Positions 16,388 to 27,996 of a stretch of DNA of 64,000 nucleotides are shown piece by piece; positions within the stretch are counted from its first letter, which is position 1, and every line of letters starts with the position of its first letter. The notes below the pieces were generated by a model. That model saw only the letters and a list, made by a program, of their open reading frames with translations. It was not told where the DNA came from and made no database searches. The translations under genes were made by a program, and so were the position numbers. The stretch is from Pelagerythrobacter aerophilus (lineage in GTDB: Bacteria; Pseudomonadota; Alphaproteobacteria; Sphingomonadales; Sphingomonadaceae), in contig NZ_QXFK01000019.1 in the NCBI RefSeq assembly GCF_003581645.1, forward strand, positions 558,001 to 622,000, read 5' to 3'.

Positions 16388-19300
16388 ATGGGTTCCAACG
16401 CAGCCGCCTCTTCCGACAAATCCCGCCGCCGGCTGGCCAACAGTTCTTCCCTAATCGAGGGGCTGACCACACGCATCTGCGAGTCGCTGTTGCCCGGCGA
16501 CACGCCGTTCGCGACCGACAAGGTGCGCGAGGCCGCCGCGTTCATGCTCGACACGGCGAGCCGGCGCGCCCCGGGAGAGGTGGCGATCTCGCTCGCCTCG
16601 GCCACCGACGGGCGGCGCTTCATGCGCATCGCCTTGATCAACGACGACATGCCGTTTCTGGTCGACTCGGTCGCCGCGACGATCGCGGCGCAGGGCCTCG
16701 CGATCGACCGGCTGGTGCACCCGGTGGTCCACGTCCGCCGCGATGCCGAAGGAGCGCTGAAGGCGATCGCCGGCGAACGGGGGGACGACACCCGCCGCGA
16801 GTCTATGATCTACGTCGAAACGGTCCGCATCGATGCGCGCCAGCGCCGCGAGCTGGAGCGTGCACTGCGCGGGACGCTGACCGACGTCCGCGCCGCCGTG
16901 GCCGACTGGCCGAAGATGCGCGAAGCCATGCGCGACGACGCCGCCCGGATCGAGGACGCCGAAGGCGCCGACCTGCTGCGCTGGCTCGAAAGCGGCATGC
17001 TGACCCAGCTCGGCCATATCATCCGTTACCGCGACGGCAGCCATTCCGACCTGCTCGGCGTCTGCCGCAAGAGCGCCAAGCAGATTCTCGCCGACGCATC
17101 CTACGAACGCGCGTTCGACTGGTTCGGCGCGGCCGAAGACGGGCGCGAGCTGCTCATCATCAAGGCCAACCGGGTTTCCAACGTCCATCGCCGCGTGCCG
17201 CTGGACCTGTTCATCGTGCCGGTGCGCGAGGGCGGCGATATCGTCGCGCTTTCGATTCACGCGGGCGTCTGGACCAGCGCCGCGCTCGCTGCTCCGCCGA
17301 TGCAGGTGCCGCGCCTGCGCGAGCGGCTGACCCGCCTGATGGAGAAGTTCGACTTCGACGCGGGCGGCCACGCCGGCAAGGCGCTGGTGCACGCGCTGAC
17401 GGCACTCCCCCACGATCTCGTGATCGGTTTCCGGGACGAGGATATCGAACGCGTCACCACCGCGATGATGAGCCTGGTCGATCGCCCGCGCCCGCGCCTC
17501 GCCCTGGTCGAAGCGCCGCTGGCGCGGCATCTCTTCGCCTTCGTGTGGATGCCGCGCGACATGCTCGCGACCCAGGTGCGGCATCGCATCCAGGAACTGC
17601 TCGAGGAAGGCGCCGGTGCAACCCTGCTCGACTGGAGCCTGCAGGTCGAAGGCGGCAACCTCGCCATGCTGCGCTTCGTGCTCGACTTGCGCGGCGGAGA
17701 AGTCGCGACACCCGAACTGGAGCTCGAAGGGCAACTCCAGACGATGCTGCGCGGCTGGGCCGAAGCGGTTGAGAGCGAGCTCGCCCATCAGATGGATGCG
17801 GGCCGCGCCGCGGCCATCGCCACGCGTTTCGCCGAGGCTTTCCCCGCCGCATACCGAACCGACTATGGTCCGGCCGAGGCCGCGCGCGACATTGCGCGCA
17901 TGCGCCACCTTTCGGTGCCCGAAGCAGGCGCTGCGAGCGGCGAGAGCGCGCAGCGCGATGCGCGCCTCTACCGGCTCGGAGGCGATCCCGAGGGGCACCT
18001 GCGCCTCAAGATCTATGAGCACGAAGGCGCGCTGCCGCTGTCCAGCGCGGTCCCGGCGCTGGAGAACTTCGGCTTCCAGGTGCTCGCGGAGATTCCTACC
18101 CCGCTCGACGAAGGGCGGCTCGGCACGATCCACGATTTTACCCTGGCCCTGACCGAAGGCGAAACCGCCGCTCCGCTGCTCGAGCGCGCCGATGCGATCG
18201 AGGAAGCGATCGCCGCCGTCCTCAATGGCCGGGCCGAAGACGACCCGTTCAACCGCCTCGTGATCGGTGTCGGCCTCAGTGCCGGCGAAGCGAACTGGCT
18301 GCGCGCGTTCTACCGCTATCTGCGGCAAGCCGGTGTCAGCTTCACGATCTACACCGTGGTCGACGCACTCGATCGGGCGCCCACGGTCACCCGCGCAATC
18401 GCCCGGCTCTTCGCCGCGCGGCACGAGCCCGCGTTCGCCGGCGATCGCGAGGTTGCCGAGAAAGAGGCGGAAAGCGCGATCAAGCAGGGCCTCGCGAAAG
18501 TCGTCGCGATCAACGACGACCGCCTGCTGCGGCTTTACGACGCGCTCGTGCGCGCGATCCTGCGCACCAATGCCTTCGCCCCGGCGAGCGAAGAAGCGTT
18601 GGCATTCAAGATCGATTCGGCGCTCGTCCCGGCCCTGCCCAAGCCGATTCCGTGGCGCGAGATCTTCGTCTACTCGCGGCGGGTGGAAGGCATTCACTTG
18701 CGCGCGGGGCCTGTCGCACGAGGCGGCCTCCGCTGGTCGGACCGGCGCGACGACTTCCGCACCGAAATTCTCGGCCTGATGAAGGCGCAGCGCGTCAAGA
18801 ACGCGGTGATCGTGCCGACCGGCGCCAAGGGCGGGTTCTATCCCAAGCAATTGCCCGCACCGGACAAGGACCGCGCCGCATGGGCCGCGGAAGGCCAGGC
18901 GAGCTACGAGATCTTCATTCGCACGCTGCTGTCGGTGACCGACAACATCGTGGACGGCAAGGTGGTCCATCCTGAAGCGGTCGTCGTCCGCGACGGTGAC
19001 GATCCCTATTTCGTGGTTGCCGCAGACAAGGGCACGGCGCGCTTCTCCGACATCGCAAATGCGATCGCCCAGAAGCGGGACTTCTGGCTCGGTGACGCTT
19101 TCGCCAGCGGCGGTTCGAACGGGTACGACCATAAGGCGATGGGCATCACCGCGCGCGGCGCCTGGGTGTCGGTCCAGCGGCACTTCCGCGAAATGGGCGT
19201 CGACGTGCAGAGCGAACCCGTGCGGGTCGCAGGCTGCGGCGACATGTCGGGCGACGTGTTCGGCAACGGCATGCTGCTGTCCAAGGCGATCAAACTCGTG

Positions 19301-21112
19301 GCCGCGTTCGACCACCGCCACATCTTCATCGACCCGAACCCCGACCCGGCGGCGAGCTGGAAGGAGCGCAAGCGCCTGTTCGATCTGCCGACGTCGAGCT
19401 GGGAGGATTACGACAAGGGGCTGATCTCGAAGGGCGGGGGTGTCTTCTCGCGCTCGATGAAGCGCATCCCGCTCTCGGCAGCGATGCGCAAGCTGCTCGA
19501 GGTCGAGGAGAAGGAGCTCGAGCCGGAGGCGTTAATCTCGGCGATCCTCAGGGCCGAGGTCGACCTCATATGGTTCGGCGGCATCGGCACTTACGTAAAG
19601 AGCAGCCTCGAGAACAACGTTCAGGTGGGCGACCCCTCCAACGACGGATTGCGCGTTAACGCCGCCGAAATGCGCGCCAAGGTCATCGGCGAGGGTGCCA
19701 ACCTCGGCACGACGCAGGCCGGGCGGATCGAATTCGCGCTGGGCGGCGGCCGGATCAATACGGACTTCATCGATAACGCCGCAGGCGTGAATTGCTCGGA
19801 CAACGAGGTCAACATCAAGATCGCGCTCGCTGCAGCGGTGCGAACGGGCAAATTGTCGACGAAAAAGCGCAATGCTCTGCTCGAATCGATGACCGACGAA
19901 GTCGCCAATCTGGTGCTGGAGAGCAATCGGCTTCAGGCGCTGGCGCTGTCGATTGCCGAAGCCGGCGGGGCGCCCGCTGTCGCCACCCAGTTGCAGTTGA
20001 TCGAGGGCCTGGTAGGCCGGGGCGCACTCGACCGGCAGACCGAAGGTCTGGCCCCGAACGAAAGCCTGGCCCGGCGCGCCAGCGAAGGCATCGGTCTGAC
20101 ACGGCCGGAACTCGCCGTGCTTCTGTCTTCCACGAAGCTGGTCCTGCAGGATGCGATCGAGCAGACGTCCCTGCCCGACGACCCCAGTCTCACCGATCTG
20201 CTGTTCGACTATTTCCCATCGGCCATGCGCAAGACCTACAAGCGCCAAATTGAGGGACACCAGTTACGCCGCGAGATCATCGCCACTTCGCTCGCCAACC
20301 TGTTCGTCAACCGGATGGGGCTCGTTCATCCCTTCGAACTGGCGGAGGAAGAAGGCGTCGGCCTTGGCGATGTCGCCGCATCCTTCGTCGCGGCCGCCAA
20401 GCTGTTCAACGTCGGCGCGTTGTGGGGCGAGCTGGAAACGGCCAGCATGCCCGAGGACGCGCGGCTCTACCTGTTCCGCCACACGGCAGGCGCGTTGCGT
20501 AGCCAGATGGCCGATCTCATCCGGGTCGGCGCCAGCACGTCGCTGCCGAGCGAACTGATCGAAAGCCTGCAGAAACGCGTCGCGCAGCTTTCCACCGGCA
20601 CCGACGAATTGCTGACCGAGGCCTCGCGCAGACAATCGGACAAACTCAAGGCCGAATTCGTCGAAATGGGCGCGCCGGAAGGACTCGCCGCGCAAGTCAC
20701 GCATCTCTACGATCTCGACGGTGCGATCGGTCTCGCATCGCTGTCCCGGGCCGCCGAGATCGACGCGCGGGCGCTGACCGCGGCGTTCACCGATCTGGGC
20801 GAGCGCATCGGTCTCGACTGGGCGCAGAGCACTTCGGCCCTCATGAACCCGTCGGACGTCTGGGAACGGCTGCTCGTGGCGGGCCTGTCGCGCGATTTCC
20901 AGCAGATGCGGCTCGACTTCCTGCGCCGGCTTTCGCGGCGCAAAGGGATCAAGACCGATCCGCTCGGCGCGGTCGCCAACTGGGCGGACGAGCACTCTGC
21001 GGCGATCCGGCAGTTCCGGGCCATGATCGGGCGGGCTCAAGCGCTGGGCGAGGTCTCCCCCGCGATGCTGGCGCAGATCGCGAGCCAGGCGCGCAATCTG
21101 CTCGGGCGATAG
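16388..21112 (+). CDS. NAD-specific glutamate dehydrogenase, large type
   Basis: Oxidative deamination of glutamate to 2-oxoglutarate and ammonia. 1,574 aa, typical of the ~180-kDa NAD-GDH class found in Pseudomonas and Caulobacter. A long N-terminal regulatory part (with ACT-like segments such as NDDMPFLVDSVAA) precedes the catalytic part: RGGLRWSDRRDDFRTE, GAKGGFYPKQLP with the substrate Lys, GDMSGDVFGNGML, GEGANLGTTQAGRIEFA and DNAAGVNCSDNEVNIK. The chosen ATG has GGAG 8 nt upstream; two upstream in-frame starts (16268, 16367) lack this. A single-gene unit after an inverted repeat. Confidence 0.95.
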   Translation: MGSNAAASSDKSRRRLANSSSLIEGLTTRICESLLPGDTPFATDKVREAAAFMLDTASRRAPGEVAISLASATDGRRFMRIALINDDMPFLVDSVAATIAAQGLAIDRLVHPVVHVRRDAEGALKAIAGERGDDTRRESMIYVETVRIDARQRRELERALRGTLTDVRAAVADWPKMREAMRDDAARIEDAEGADLLRWLESGMLTQLGHIIRYRDGSHSDLLGVCRKSAKQILADASYERAFDWFGAAEDGRELLIIKANRVSNVHRRVPLDLFIVPVREGGDIVALSIHAGVWTSAALAAPPMQVPRLRERLTRLMEKFDFDAGGHAGKALVHALTALPHDLVIGFRDEDIERVTTAMMSLVDRPRPRLALVEAPLARHLFAFVWMPRDMLATQVRHRIQELLEEGAGATLLDWSLQVEGGNLAMLRFVLDLRGGEVATPELELEGQLQTMLRGWAEAVESELAHQMDAGRAAAIATRFAEAFPAAYRTDYGPAEAARDIARMRHLSVPEAGAASGESAQRDARLYRLGGDPEGHLRLKIYEHEGALPLSSAVPALENFGFQVLAEIPTPLDEGRLGTIHDFTLALTEGETAAPLLERADAIEEAIAAVLNGRAEDDPFNRLVIGVGLSAGEANWLRAFYRYLRQAGVSFTIYTVVDALDRAPTVTRAIARLFAARHEPAFAGDREVAEKEAESAIKQGLAKVVAINDDRLLRLYDALVRAILRTNAFAPASEEALAFKIDSALVPALPKPIPWREIFVYSRRVEGIHLRAGPVARGGLRWSDRRDDFRTEILGLMKAQRVKNAVIVPTGAKGGFYPKQLPAPDKDRAAWAAEGQASYEIFIRTLLSVTDNIVDGKVVHPEAVVVRDGDDPYFVVAADKGTARFSDIANAIAQKRDFWLGDAFASGGSNGYDHKAMGITARGAWVSVQRHFREMGVDVQSEPVRVAGCGDMSGDVFGNGMLLSKAIKLVAAFDHRHIFIDPNPDPAASWKERKRLFDLPTSSWEDYDKGLISKGGGVFSRSMKRIPLSAAMRKLLEVEEKELEPEALISAILRAEVDLIWFGGIGTYVKSSLENNVQVGDPSNDGLRVNAAEMRAKVIGEGANLGTTQAGRIEFALGGGRINTDFIDNAAGVNCSDNEVNIKIALAAAVRTGKLSTKKRNALLESMTDEVANLVLESNRLQALALSIAEAGGAPAVATQLQLIEGLVGRGALDRQTEGLAPNESLARRASEGIGLTRPELAVLLSSTKLVLQDAIEQTSLPDDPSLTDLLFDYFPSAMRKTYKRQIEGHQLRREIIATSLANLFVNRMGLVHPFELAEEEGVGLGDVAASFVAAAKLFNVGALWGELETASMPEDARLYLFRHTAGALRSQMADLIRVGASTSLPSELIESLQKRVAQLSTGTDELLTEASRRQSDKLKAEFVEMGAPEGLAAQVTHLYDLDGAIGLASLSRAAEIDARALTAAFTDLGERIGLDWAQSTSALMNPSDVWERLLVAGLSRDFQQMRLDFLRRLSRRKGIKTDPLGAVANWADEHSAAIRQFRAMIGRAQALGEVSPAMLAQIASQARNLLGR

Positions 21113-21183
21113 ACGGAATCCTCCCCCGCATACCCCCAGGCGAGGGTTGACCCGGCGGCGTATTTGCCCAAATCCCGCCCGGC

Positions 21184-22410
21184 ATGGAACGCGCTGACAT
21201 CGTGATCGTCGGCACGGGGCATGGCGGCGCACAGGCCGCCATCGCCCTGCGCCAGAACGGATTCGCCGGCTCGATCGCAATGATCGGGCGCGACAGCGAG
21301 CCGCCGTACGAGCGTCCGCCGCTCTCGAAGGAATATCTCGCCGGCGAGAAGCCGTTCGAGCGGATCTGCATCCGCCCGCCGCAATTCTGGGCCGACAAGG
21401 ACATCGCGCTGCGGCTGCGCACCGCGGTGGTCGCGGTCGATGCGGCGGCGCACGAGATCGTCCTCTCCGACGAAAGCCGGGTCGGCTACGGCCAGCTCAT
21501 CTGGGCCGCCGGCGGCGATCCGCGGCGGCTCTCCTGCCCGGGTGCGGACCTCGCCGGCGTCCATTCGGTGCGCACCCGCGCCGACGTCGACCGGATGGTG
21601 GCGGAGCTCGACGGCGGGGCGCGCCGCGCGGTGGTGGTCGGCGGCGGCTATATCGGACTCGAGGCGGCGGCAGTGCTGCGCAAGCTCGGCTGTGAGGTGA
21701 CATTGGTCGAAGCGCTGCCGCGCGTGCTTGCGCGCGTGGCCGGCGAGGAGCTCTCGCGCTTCTACGAAGGCGAACACCGCGCGCACGGCGTGGATATCCG
21801 CCTGGAGGCGGCGGTCGACCGGATCGAGGGCGACGGCGAACGCGTGACCGGAGTGGGGCTCGGGAGCGGCGAGGTCATTCCTGCCGATCTGGTCGTGGTC
21901 GGCATTGGGATCGTGCCGTCGGTCGGGCCGCTGATCGCCGCGGGCGCGGCGGGCGCCAACGGTGTGGACGTGGACGAGTTTTGCCGCACCTCGCTCGACG
22001 ACATTTACGCCATCGGCGACTGCGCCGCACACGCCAACCCTTATGCCGACGGTGCGGTGATCCGGCTCGAATCGGTCCAGAACGCCAACGATATGGCGAC
22101 CACCGCGGCGAAGTCGATCTGCGGCAATCCGCAACCCTACAAGGCCGTCCCCTGGTTCTGGTCGAACCAGTACGACCTGCGCCTGCAGACCGTCGGCCTT
22201 TCGATCGATCACGACGAGACGGTGCTCCGCGGCGACCCGGCAGAGCGCAAGTTCTCGATCGTCTATCTCAAGGAAGGCCGCGTGATCGCGCTCGACTGCG
22301 TCAACGCGACCAAGGACTACGCGCAGGGCCGCAAGCTGGTCGAGGCGGGCACCAAGCCGGAGCGCGAGGCGCTGGCCGATCCGGAGATCTCGCTCAAGGC
22401 GCTGGTCTGA
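21184..22410 (+). CDS. NAD(P)/FAD-dependent ferredoxin reductase
   Basis: 408-aa FAD oxidoreductase of the putidaredoxin/rhodocoxin reductase class, passing electrons from NADH to a [2Fe-2S] ferredoxin. FAD loop [10 protein letters not shown] at the N-terminus, [17 protein letters not shown] loop [12 protein letters not shown] at mid-length, second FAD motif DIYAIGDCA, and [15 protein letters not shown] in the C-terminal domain. Together with the CYP153-like P450 3.5 kb downstream it could form an electron chain, but no ferredoxin gene lies in the window. The 3' end overlaps convergent queG by 17 nt. Confidence 0.93.
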   Translation: MERADIVIVGTGHGGAQAAIALRQNGFAGSIAMIGRDSEPPYERPPLSKEYLAGEKPFERICIRPPQFWADKDIALRLRTAVVAVDAAAHEIVLSDESRVGYGQLIWAAGGDPRRLSCPGADLAGVHSVRTRADVDRMVAELDGGARRAVVVGGGYIGLEAAAVLRKLGCEVTLVEALPRVLARVAGEELSRFYEGEHRAHGVDIRLEAAVDRIEGDGERVTGVGLGSGEVIPADLVVVGIGIVPSVGPLIAAGAAGANGVDVDEFCRTSLDDIYAIGDCAAHANPYADGAVIRLESVQNANDMATTAAKSICGNPQPYKAVPWFWSNQYDLRLQTVGLSIDHDETVLRGDPAERKFSIVYLKEGRVIALDCVNATKDYAQGRKLVEAGTKPEREALADPEISLKALV

Positions 22411-23455
22411 GTTCCGCAAGCGCCCATTCGGCGGCTTCCGAAACCACCGGATCGGGATCGCCGGTCAGCCCCGCGACCTGATCGATCAGTCCCGCGTCCC
22501 CGCTATTGCCCGCGGCGATCAGGCAGTTCCGCACGAACCGGTCGCGTCCGATGCGCTTGATGGGGGAACCCGAGAAGAACTGGCGGAACCCGGCATCGTC
22601 GAGCGCGAGCAGCTCGGAAAGCCGAGGCGCGGTCAATTCGGCGCGCGGCAGAAACGCGCGGTTACGCGCAGCCGCATCGGCGAATTTGTTCCACGGACAG
22701 ACCGCGAGGCAGTCGTCGCAGCCGTAGATGCGGTTGCCGATCCCCTTGCGGAACTCGTGCGGGATCGGTCCCTTGTGCTCGATCGTGAGATAGGAAATGC
22801 AGCGGCGCGCATCGAGGCGGTAGGGTTCGGGAAAGGCGTCGGTCGGGCAGGCGTCCTGGCAGGCGCTGCACGATCCGCAGCGGTCGGCGTGCGGCGCGTC
22901 GGGCGCTAGTTCCACGGTGGTGTAGATCGCGGCGAGGAACAGCCAGTTGCCGTGCCCGCGGCTGACGAGATTGGTATGCTTGCCCTGCCAGCCGAGCCCG
23001 GCCATCTGTCCGAGCGGCTTTTCCATCACTGGCGCGGTATCGACGAAGACCTTGAGTTCGGCCCTCGGCGCCCGCGCCACCAGCCAGCGCGCGAGCGCCT
23101 TGGCCGCCTTCTTCACGGTGTCGTGATAGTCGCGCCCCTGCGCATAGACGGAGATCCGCGCGCGGTCATGCGCCTCCGCCAGCGCCAGCGGGTCGCCTTC
23201 CGGTGCGTAGCTCATGCCGAGCGCGATCACGCTCTTCGCCTCGGGCCACATCGACTGCGGCCCCTGCCGCACCTCCGCGCGGTCCTCCATCCAGCCCATC
23301 GAGCCGTGATGCCCGGCCGCGATCCACTCGGAGAGCCGCTGCGCGCGCAGTGGATCGTCCGCGGCCGGCGCAATACCGACCGCAACGAACCCCAGCCGCC
23401 GGGCTTCGGCGATCAGATCCTCGCGCAACGGGTCGTTTTCTCGCGCGTCGGCCAC
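22394..23455 (-). CDS. queG: epoxyqueuosine reductase
   Basis: Last step of queuosine biosynthesis: cobalamin- and iron-sulfur-dependent reduction of epoxyqueuosine in tRNA. 353 aa. Two ferredoxin-like [4Fe-4S] sets are visible, [12 protein letters not shown] and [10 protein letters not shown], after the cobalamin-binding N-terminal region ([14 protein letters not shown] with the catalytic Asp). A HEAT-like C-terminal tail ([11 protein letters not shown]) binds tRNA in homologues. Divergent from the ABC genes, 44 nt apart; its last 17 nt overlap the convergent reductase gene. Confidence 0.95.
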   Translation of the reverse strand: MADARENDPLREDLIAEARRLGFVAVGIAPAADDPLRAQRLSEWIAAGHHGSMGWMEDRAEVRQGPQSMWPEAKSVIALGMSYAPEGDPLALAEAHDRARISVYAQGRDYHDTVKKAAKALARWLVARAPRAELKVFVDTAPVMEKPLGQMAGLGWQGKHTNLVSRGHGNWLFLAAIYTTVELAPDAPHADRCGSCSACQDACPTDAFPEPYRLDARRCISYLTIEHKGPIPHEFRKGIGNRIYGCDDCLAVCPWNKFADAAARNRAFLPRAELTAPRLSELLALDDAGFRQFFSGSPIKRIGRDRFVRNCLIAAGNSGDAGLIDQVAGLTGDPDPVVSEAAEWALAELRPAP

Positions 23456-23499
23456 GCTTGGGCTTGCTCCTATGCCTGCCCGGACGCTACCTGCCGGAC

Positions 23500-24491
<992 letters not shown>

Positions 24492-24495
<4 letters not shown>

Positions 24496-25724
24496 CCCCG
24501 GCCGATACACGGGCGAAGGCCCGTCTCCCGCTGACCCGCGCGGCGTTCGTGATCGCACGACGCGATTTCACCGCGATCCTGTTCAGCAAGTCGTTCCTGT
24601 TTTTCCTGCTCGGCCCGCTGTTCTTCCTCGGGATCGGCGGCGTCGCCAGCCTGCTGAGTTCGCAGGCAATCCGCAGCGCCGACAACCCGCGGCTGGCGGT
24701 GGCAATGGCCCCCACCGACTCGGCCGCCTTTGCCTCAGCGCACACACGCCTCGCCGATCTCGTCGACCTGCCCGATATCGAGACGGTCGAGCCCGGCACG
24801 GTAGACGACGTCGGCGCACTGCTCGGAGATACCGAGCAGAACTTTGGCGCGGTCCTGAGCGGCACGCTGGCTGCCCCGCGCCTGAGCGGAACACAGGACC
24901 GCATCGAACGCTGGCGTGGGCCGGTCGCACTGGTCGCCGCCGAAGCCGGGTCGGCGGGTGCAGCCGACTACCCGCAAGTCTCGCTCATGCCGACGGCGAC
25001 GAGCGTGGCGCAGGAACGCAGCGCCAACGCCGCGACCGCCACGGCCGCGGTGACGCTGCTGTTCCTTCTCTCGATGCTGCTGGCGGGCATGGTCATGTCC
25101 AACCTCGTCGAGGAGAAGGCCAACAAGATCATCGAGATCCTCGCCGCCGCCGTACCGATGGACGCGGTCTTCTTCGGCAAGCTGTTCGCGATGCTCGCGC
25201 TCAGCTTCGTCGGCATCGCGGTGTGGGGCGGCGTCGGCGGCACGATCGCACTCGCCGGCAACCTGCTGGAGCAGATGCCCGCGCCGGCGATCGGCTGGCC
25301 GGCCTTCGCCGTGCTGTTCCTCGTCTACTTCGCGATGGCCTATCTGCTGATCGGCTCGATCTTCCTCGCGATCGGCTCGATGGCGCCGACCGTGCGCGAC
25401 GTGCAGACCCTGTCGATGCCGGCAACGATCCTCCAGCTCCTGGTCTTCTTCCTCGCCAGCTACGCGATGACCGACCCGGGATCGCCGGTAGAGCTGTTTG
25501 CGATCGCCTTCCCGCTCAGTTCACCCTACGCGATGATTGCGCGCGCCGCGCAGGAGCCGGCACTATGGCCCCATGCGCTCGCAATCGTCTGGCAGATCGC
25601 AGCGGTAGCATTGTTCGTACGTCTGGGCGCGCGGCTGTTCCGCAAGCGGGTGATGAAGTCAGGTCCGGCGCAGACGAACAAACGGCGTTTCTGGCAGCGC
25701 GGGGCCAAGCCTGCAGCTAGTTAG
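24492..25724 (+). CDS. ABC-2 type permease (NatB-like)
   Basis: 410-aa inner-membrane partner of the preceding ATPase. One TM helix near the N-terminus (FLFFLLGPLFFLGIGG), a periplasmic domain of about 140 residues, then a block of five TM helices beginning AAVTLLFLLSMLLAGMV, with the cytoplasmic coupling segment SNLVEEKANKIIEILAAAVP typical of NatB/YhaP. Probable exporter; the family includes Na+ extruders and exporters of toxic compounds, and the substrate here is unknown. Confidence 0.92.
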
Positions 25725-25728
25725 GTTC

Positions 25729-25753
25729 GGGCGGCTATCGCCCACCTTGTGGG
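25729..25753 (+). other. overlapping hairpins after the ABC operon
   Basis: GGGCG (25729-25733) can pair with CGCCC (25739-25743), while CCCAC (25741-25745) can pair with GTGGG (25749-25753); the two are mutually exclusive because they share bases 25741-25743. No T-tract follows. The rest of 25754-25881 holds a TTGACA (25804-25809) that could be a -35 for the P450 gene, without a convincing -10. Confidence 0.3.
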
Positions 25754-25881
25754 TCGGACCAAACGGCCTGCCGCGGCAATAAGTCGCAAATCGCAACGCA
25801 CTATTGACATAGCGGTAAGCAAGGGCAGGATGGTCCCTCGCCACGCGCTGCGAAAAGACGTGCGGGCGGAGGAGAGAGCCC

Positions 25882-27219
25882 ATGGCAACGCAGATCGCCC
25901 AACCGCCTGCAACCTACCGCACTTCGCCCGTTGCGGTCGACGCGCTGCGCGCGCACCTGGCCGAACATCCTGAAGAGAAGTGGACTCATACCCACCCTTA
26001 CGACGTCAGCCGCAGCGACATCTACTACGAGGACCGGTGGCAGCCGATCTTCGCCGAGATGCGCGCCAAGGGGCCGCTGCACTGGGTCGACGAAAGTCCG
26101 GTCGGACCATACTGGAACGTCGTCAGCCACAAGGCAATCGGCCACGTCGAGGCACTGCCCGAGCTGTTCTCCTCCAGTTGGGAACACGGCGGCATCACCA
26201 TTCTCAACAAGCTCGACGAGGAGCAACTGGCAGAGCAGGGCCGCGAGCGGTTCGAGCTGCCGATGTTCATCGCGATGGACCGGCCCAAGCATACCGGCCA
26301 GCGCCGCACCGTCGCGCCGGCGTTCACTCCAGCCGAGATGAAGCGGCTGGACGACGACATCCGCCACCGCACCGGCGAACTGCTCGATTCGCTGCCGCGC
26401 GGCGAAGTGTTCGACTGGGTCGACAAAGTCTCGATCGAGCTGACCACCGGAATGCTCGCGATCCTGTTCGGCTTTCCGTGGGAGGACCGCCGTCTGCTGA
26501 CCTTCTGGTCCGACTGGGCGGGCGACACCGAGATCGCGATGGTGCGCGATCTCGATGAGATGCGGCACGAGATCCTGCGCGAGATGGCGGCCTATTTCCA
26601 GCAGCTCTGGGCCGAACGCGCGAACAAGGAGCCGGGGCCCGACCTGATCTCCATGATGATCCACTCGCCGGCGATGAATCAGATGAGCCCGCAGGAATTC
26701 ATGGGCAACCTGGTGCTGCTGATCGTCGGCGGCAACGACACGACCCGCAATACGATGAGCGGGATCATCCATGGCTTCGACAAGTTTCCCGACCAGCGAA
26801 AGCTGTTCGAAGAGAACCCCGACCTGATCCCCAACGCGGTCCAGGAATGCATCCGCTATCAGACGCCGCTGGCGCACATGCGCCGCACCTGTACCGAGGA
26901 TACCGAGCTGTTCGGAGAGCAGGTGAAGGCGGGCGACAAGCTGGTGCTGTGGTACCTGTCGGGCAACCGCGACGAGGAAGTGTTCGCAAATCCCGACAAG
27001 CTCGACATCACGCGCGAGAACGCGCGGCGGCACCTCGCGTTTGGCTATGGCATCCACCGCTGTGTCGGCGCGCGCCTGGCCGAGCTGCAACTGCGCGTGT
27101 TGCTGGAGGAGATGCACAAGCGGCGGCTGCGGGTGCATGTCGCCGGCGATGTCGAGCGGGTGCGCGCGAACTTCGTCCACGGCTTCCGCAAGCTCGAGGT
27201 GGAAGTGACGACGTTCTAG
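25882..27219 (+). CDS. cytochrome P450, CYP153-like
   Basis: 445-aa soluble class I P450. The I-helix motif LIVGGNDTTRNTMSG is characteristic of CYP153 alkane omega-hydroxylases, and the heme loop is FGYGIHRCVGARLAEL with ligand Cys394. ExxR appears as ECIRYQTPLAHMRR. CYP153 enzymes hydroxylate medium-chain alkanes or related chains at the terminus, needing a [2Fe-2S] ferredoxin and reductase; the reductase at 21184 is a candidate partner. A strong GGAGGAGAG ribosome site precedes the ATG. It ends 4 nt from the convergent PilZ gene. Confidence 0.93.
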   Translation: MATQIAQPPATYRTSPVAVDALRAHLAEHPEEKWTHTHPYDVSRSDIYYEDRWQPIFAEMRAKGPLHWVDESPVGPYWNVVSHKAIGHVEALPELFSSSWEHGGITILNKLDEEQLAEQGRERFELPMFIAMDRPKHTGQRRTVAPAFTPAEMKRLDDDIRHRTGELLDSLPRGEVFDWVDKVSIELTTGMLAILFGFPWEDRRLLTFWSDWAGDTEIAMVRDLDEMRHEILREMAAYFQQLWAERANKEPGPDLISMMIHSPAMNQMSPQEFMGNLVLLIVGGNDTTRNTMSGIIHGFDKFPDQRKLFEENPDLIPNAVQECIRYQTPLAHMRRTCTEDTELFGEQVKAGDKLVLWYLSGNRDEEVFANPDKLDITRENARRHLAFGYGIHRCVGARLAELQLRVLLEEMHKRRLRVHVAGDVERVRANFVHGFRKLEVEVTTF

Positions 27220-27223
27220 GCGC

Positions 27224-27856
27224 TCAGCCTTGCGGTTGCTCGACCAGCAGGCGCGGGCATTGCAGTCGCGCCGCGAGCAGCGCGAATTCGCGCAAATTGA
27301 AGGTGGTGTCGAACGTCAGGCCGTAGCGGTTGCCGTCGCGCCAGCGGACCTTGGCCTCGATCTCGGGCAGCCGGTCCGACATCAGCCACAGCGGCTGGCG
27401 GATCGCAAGAAACTGCGCGCATTCGATTCGCGCGCCATGCTGAGACAGATTGACGAGATCGGCCTCGATCCGCTCGCCGCTCCACTGGAGGTCGAGCGGC
27501 AGGTCGAGGTCGAGTCGCAAGGGGCGCTTGGGATATTCGCCGGTTTCCGAGATCACGTCGCCGACCTCGACCGGAGTCGCGAAGCGGTAGCCTGAATCGA
27601 GCCCACGGCTCCACACGCGCTCGATCGGGAGCCGGTCGCCCGTCTGGAGCTCGAGCAGCAGCGGGTCTCCATCGGGAAGCGGGTGGAAACCGCGCAAGCT
27701 GATGCCGGTCGCCGAAACGTCGCGGATCACGCACAGGAACTGGCCCTGGGGCGCGATGAGCTTGGCAGAGCGGATGAGCAGCGTGAAACGCGGCGCGGCG
27801 CGCGCCTCGGCCAGCGGGCCATCGTTCATCGCAGTGTCGCCTGCCGACTGTTCCAT
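27224..27856 (-). CDS. tandem PilZ-domain protein
   Basis: 210 aa with two PilZ-like barrels. The first runs about 22-100, with APRFTLLIRSAKLI and RDVSATGISLRGF (matching the [DN]xSxxG c-di-GMP motif). The second runs about 108-195, with KRPLRLDLDLPL and NLSQHGARIE. Probably a cyclic-di-GMP effector acting on motility or surface polysaccharide; the second domain's arginine motif is less clear. The upstream region contains GTAACCAT and TTAAC elements resembling CtrA half-sites but with non-canonical spacing. Confidence 0.88.
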   Translation of the reverse strand: MEQSAGDTAMNDGPLAEARAAPRFTLLIRSAKLIAPQGQFLCVIRDVSATGISLRGFHPLPDGDPLLLELQTGDRLPIERVWSRGLDSGYRFATPVEVGDVISETGEYPKRPLRLDLDLPLDLQWSGERIEADLVNLSQHGARIECAQFLAIRQPLWLMSDRLPEIEAKVRWRDGNRYGLTFDTTFNLREFALLAARLQCPRLLVEQPQG

Positions 27857-27996
27857 GGTTGCCTTTCGAGAGCAGGGGCCACGCGAACCGCTGCCTCTGC
27901 CGACTGACAGGCCTTTATCGTTAAATGGTTACCGCCTGCCTAAGGGTAAAGACGGGGCTAACGAGCGAAGGAGAGAGCACCGGGGCCCGATCGCCC

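Noticed and set aside
16451-19321. 956-aa open frame antisense to NAD-GDH
   Set aside because: It is the mirror of a GC-rich coding frame, with low-complexity Arg/Gly/His composition and no domain; the plus-strand frame is a clear GDH.
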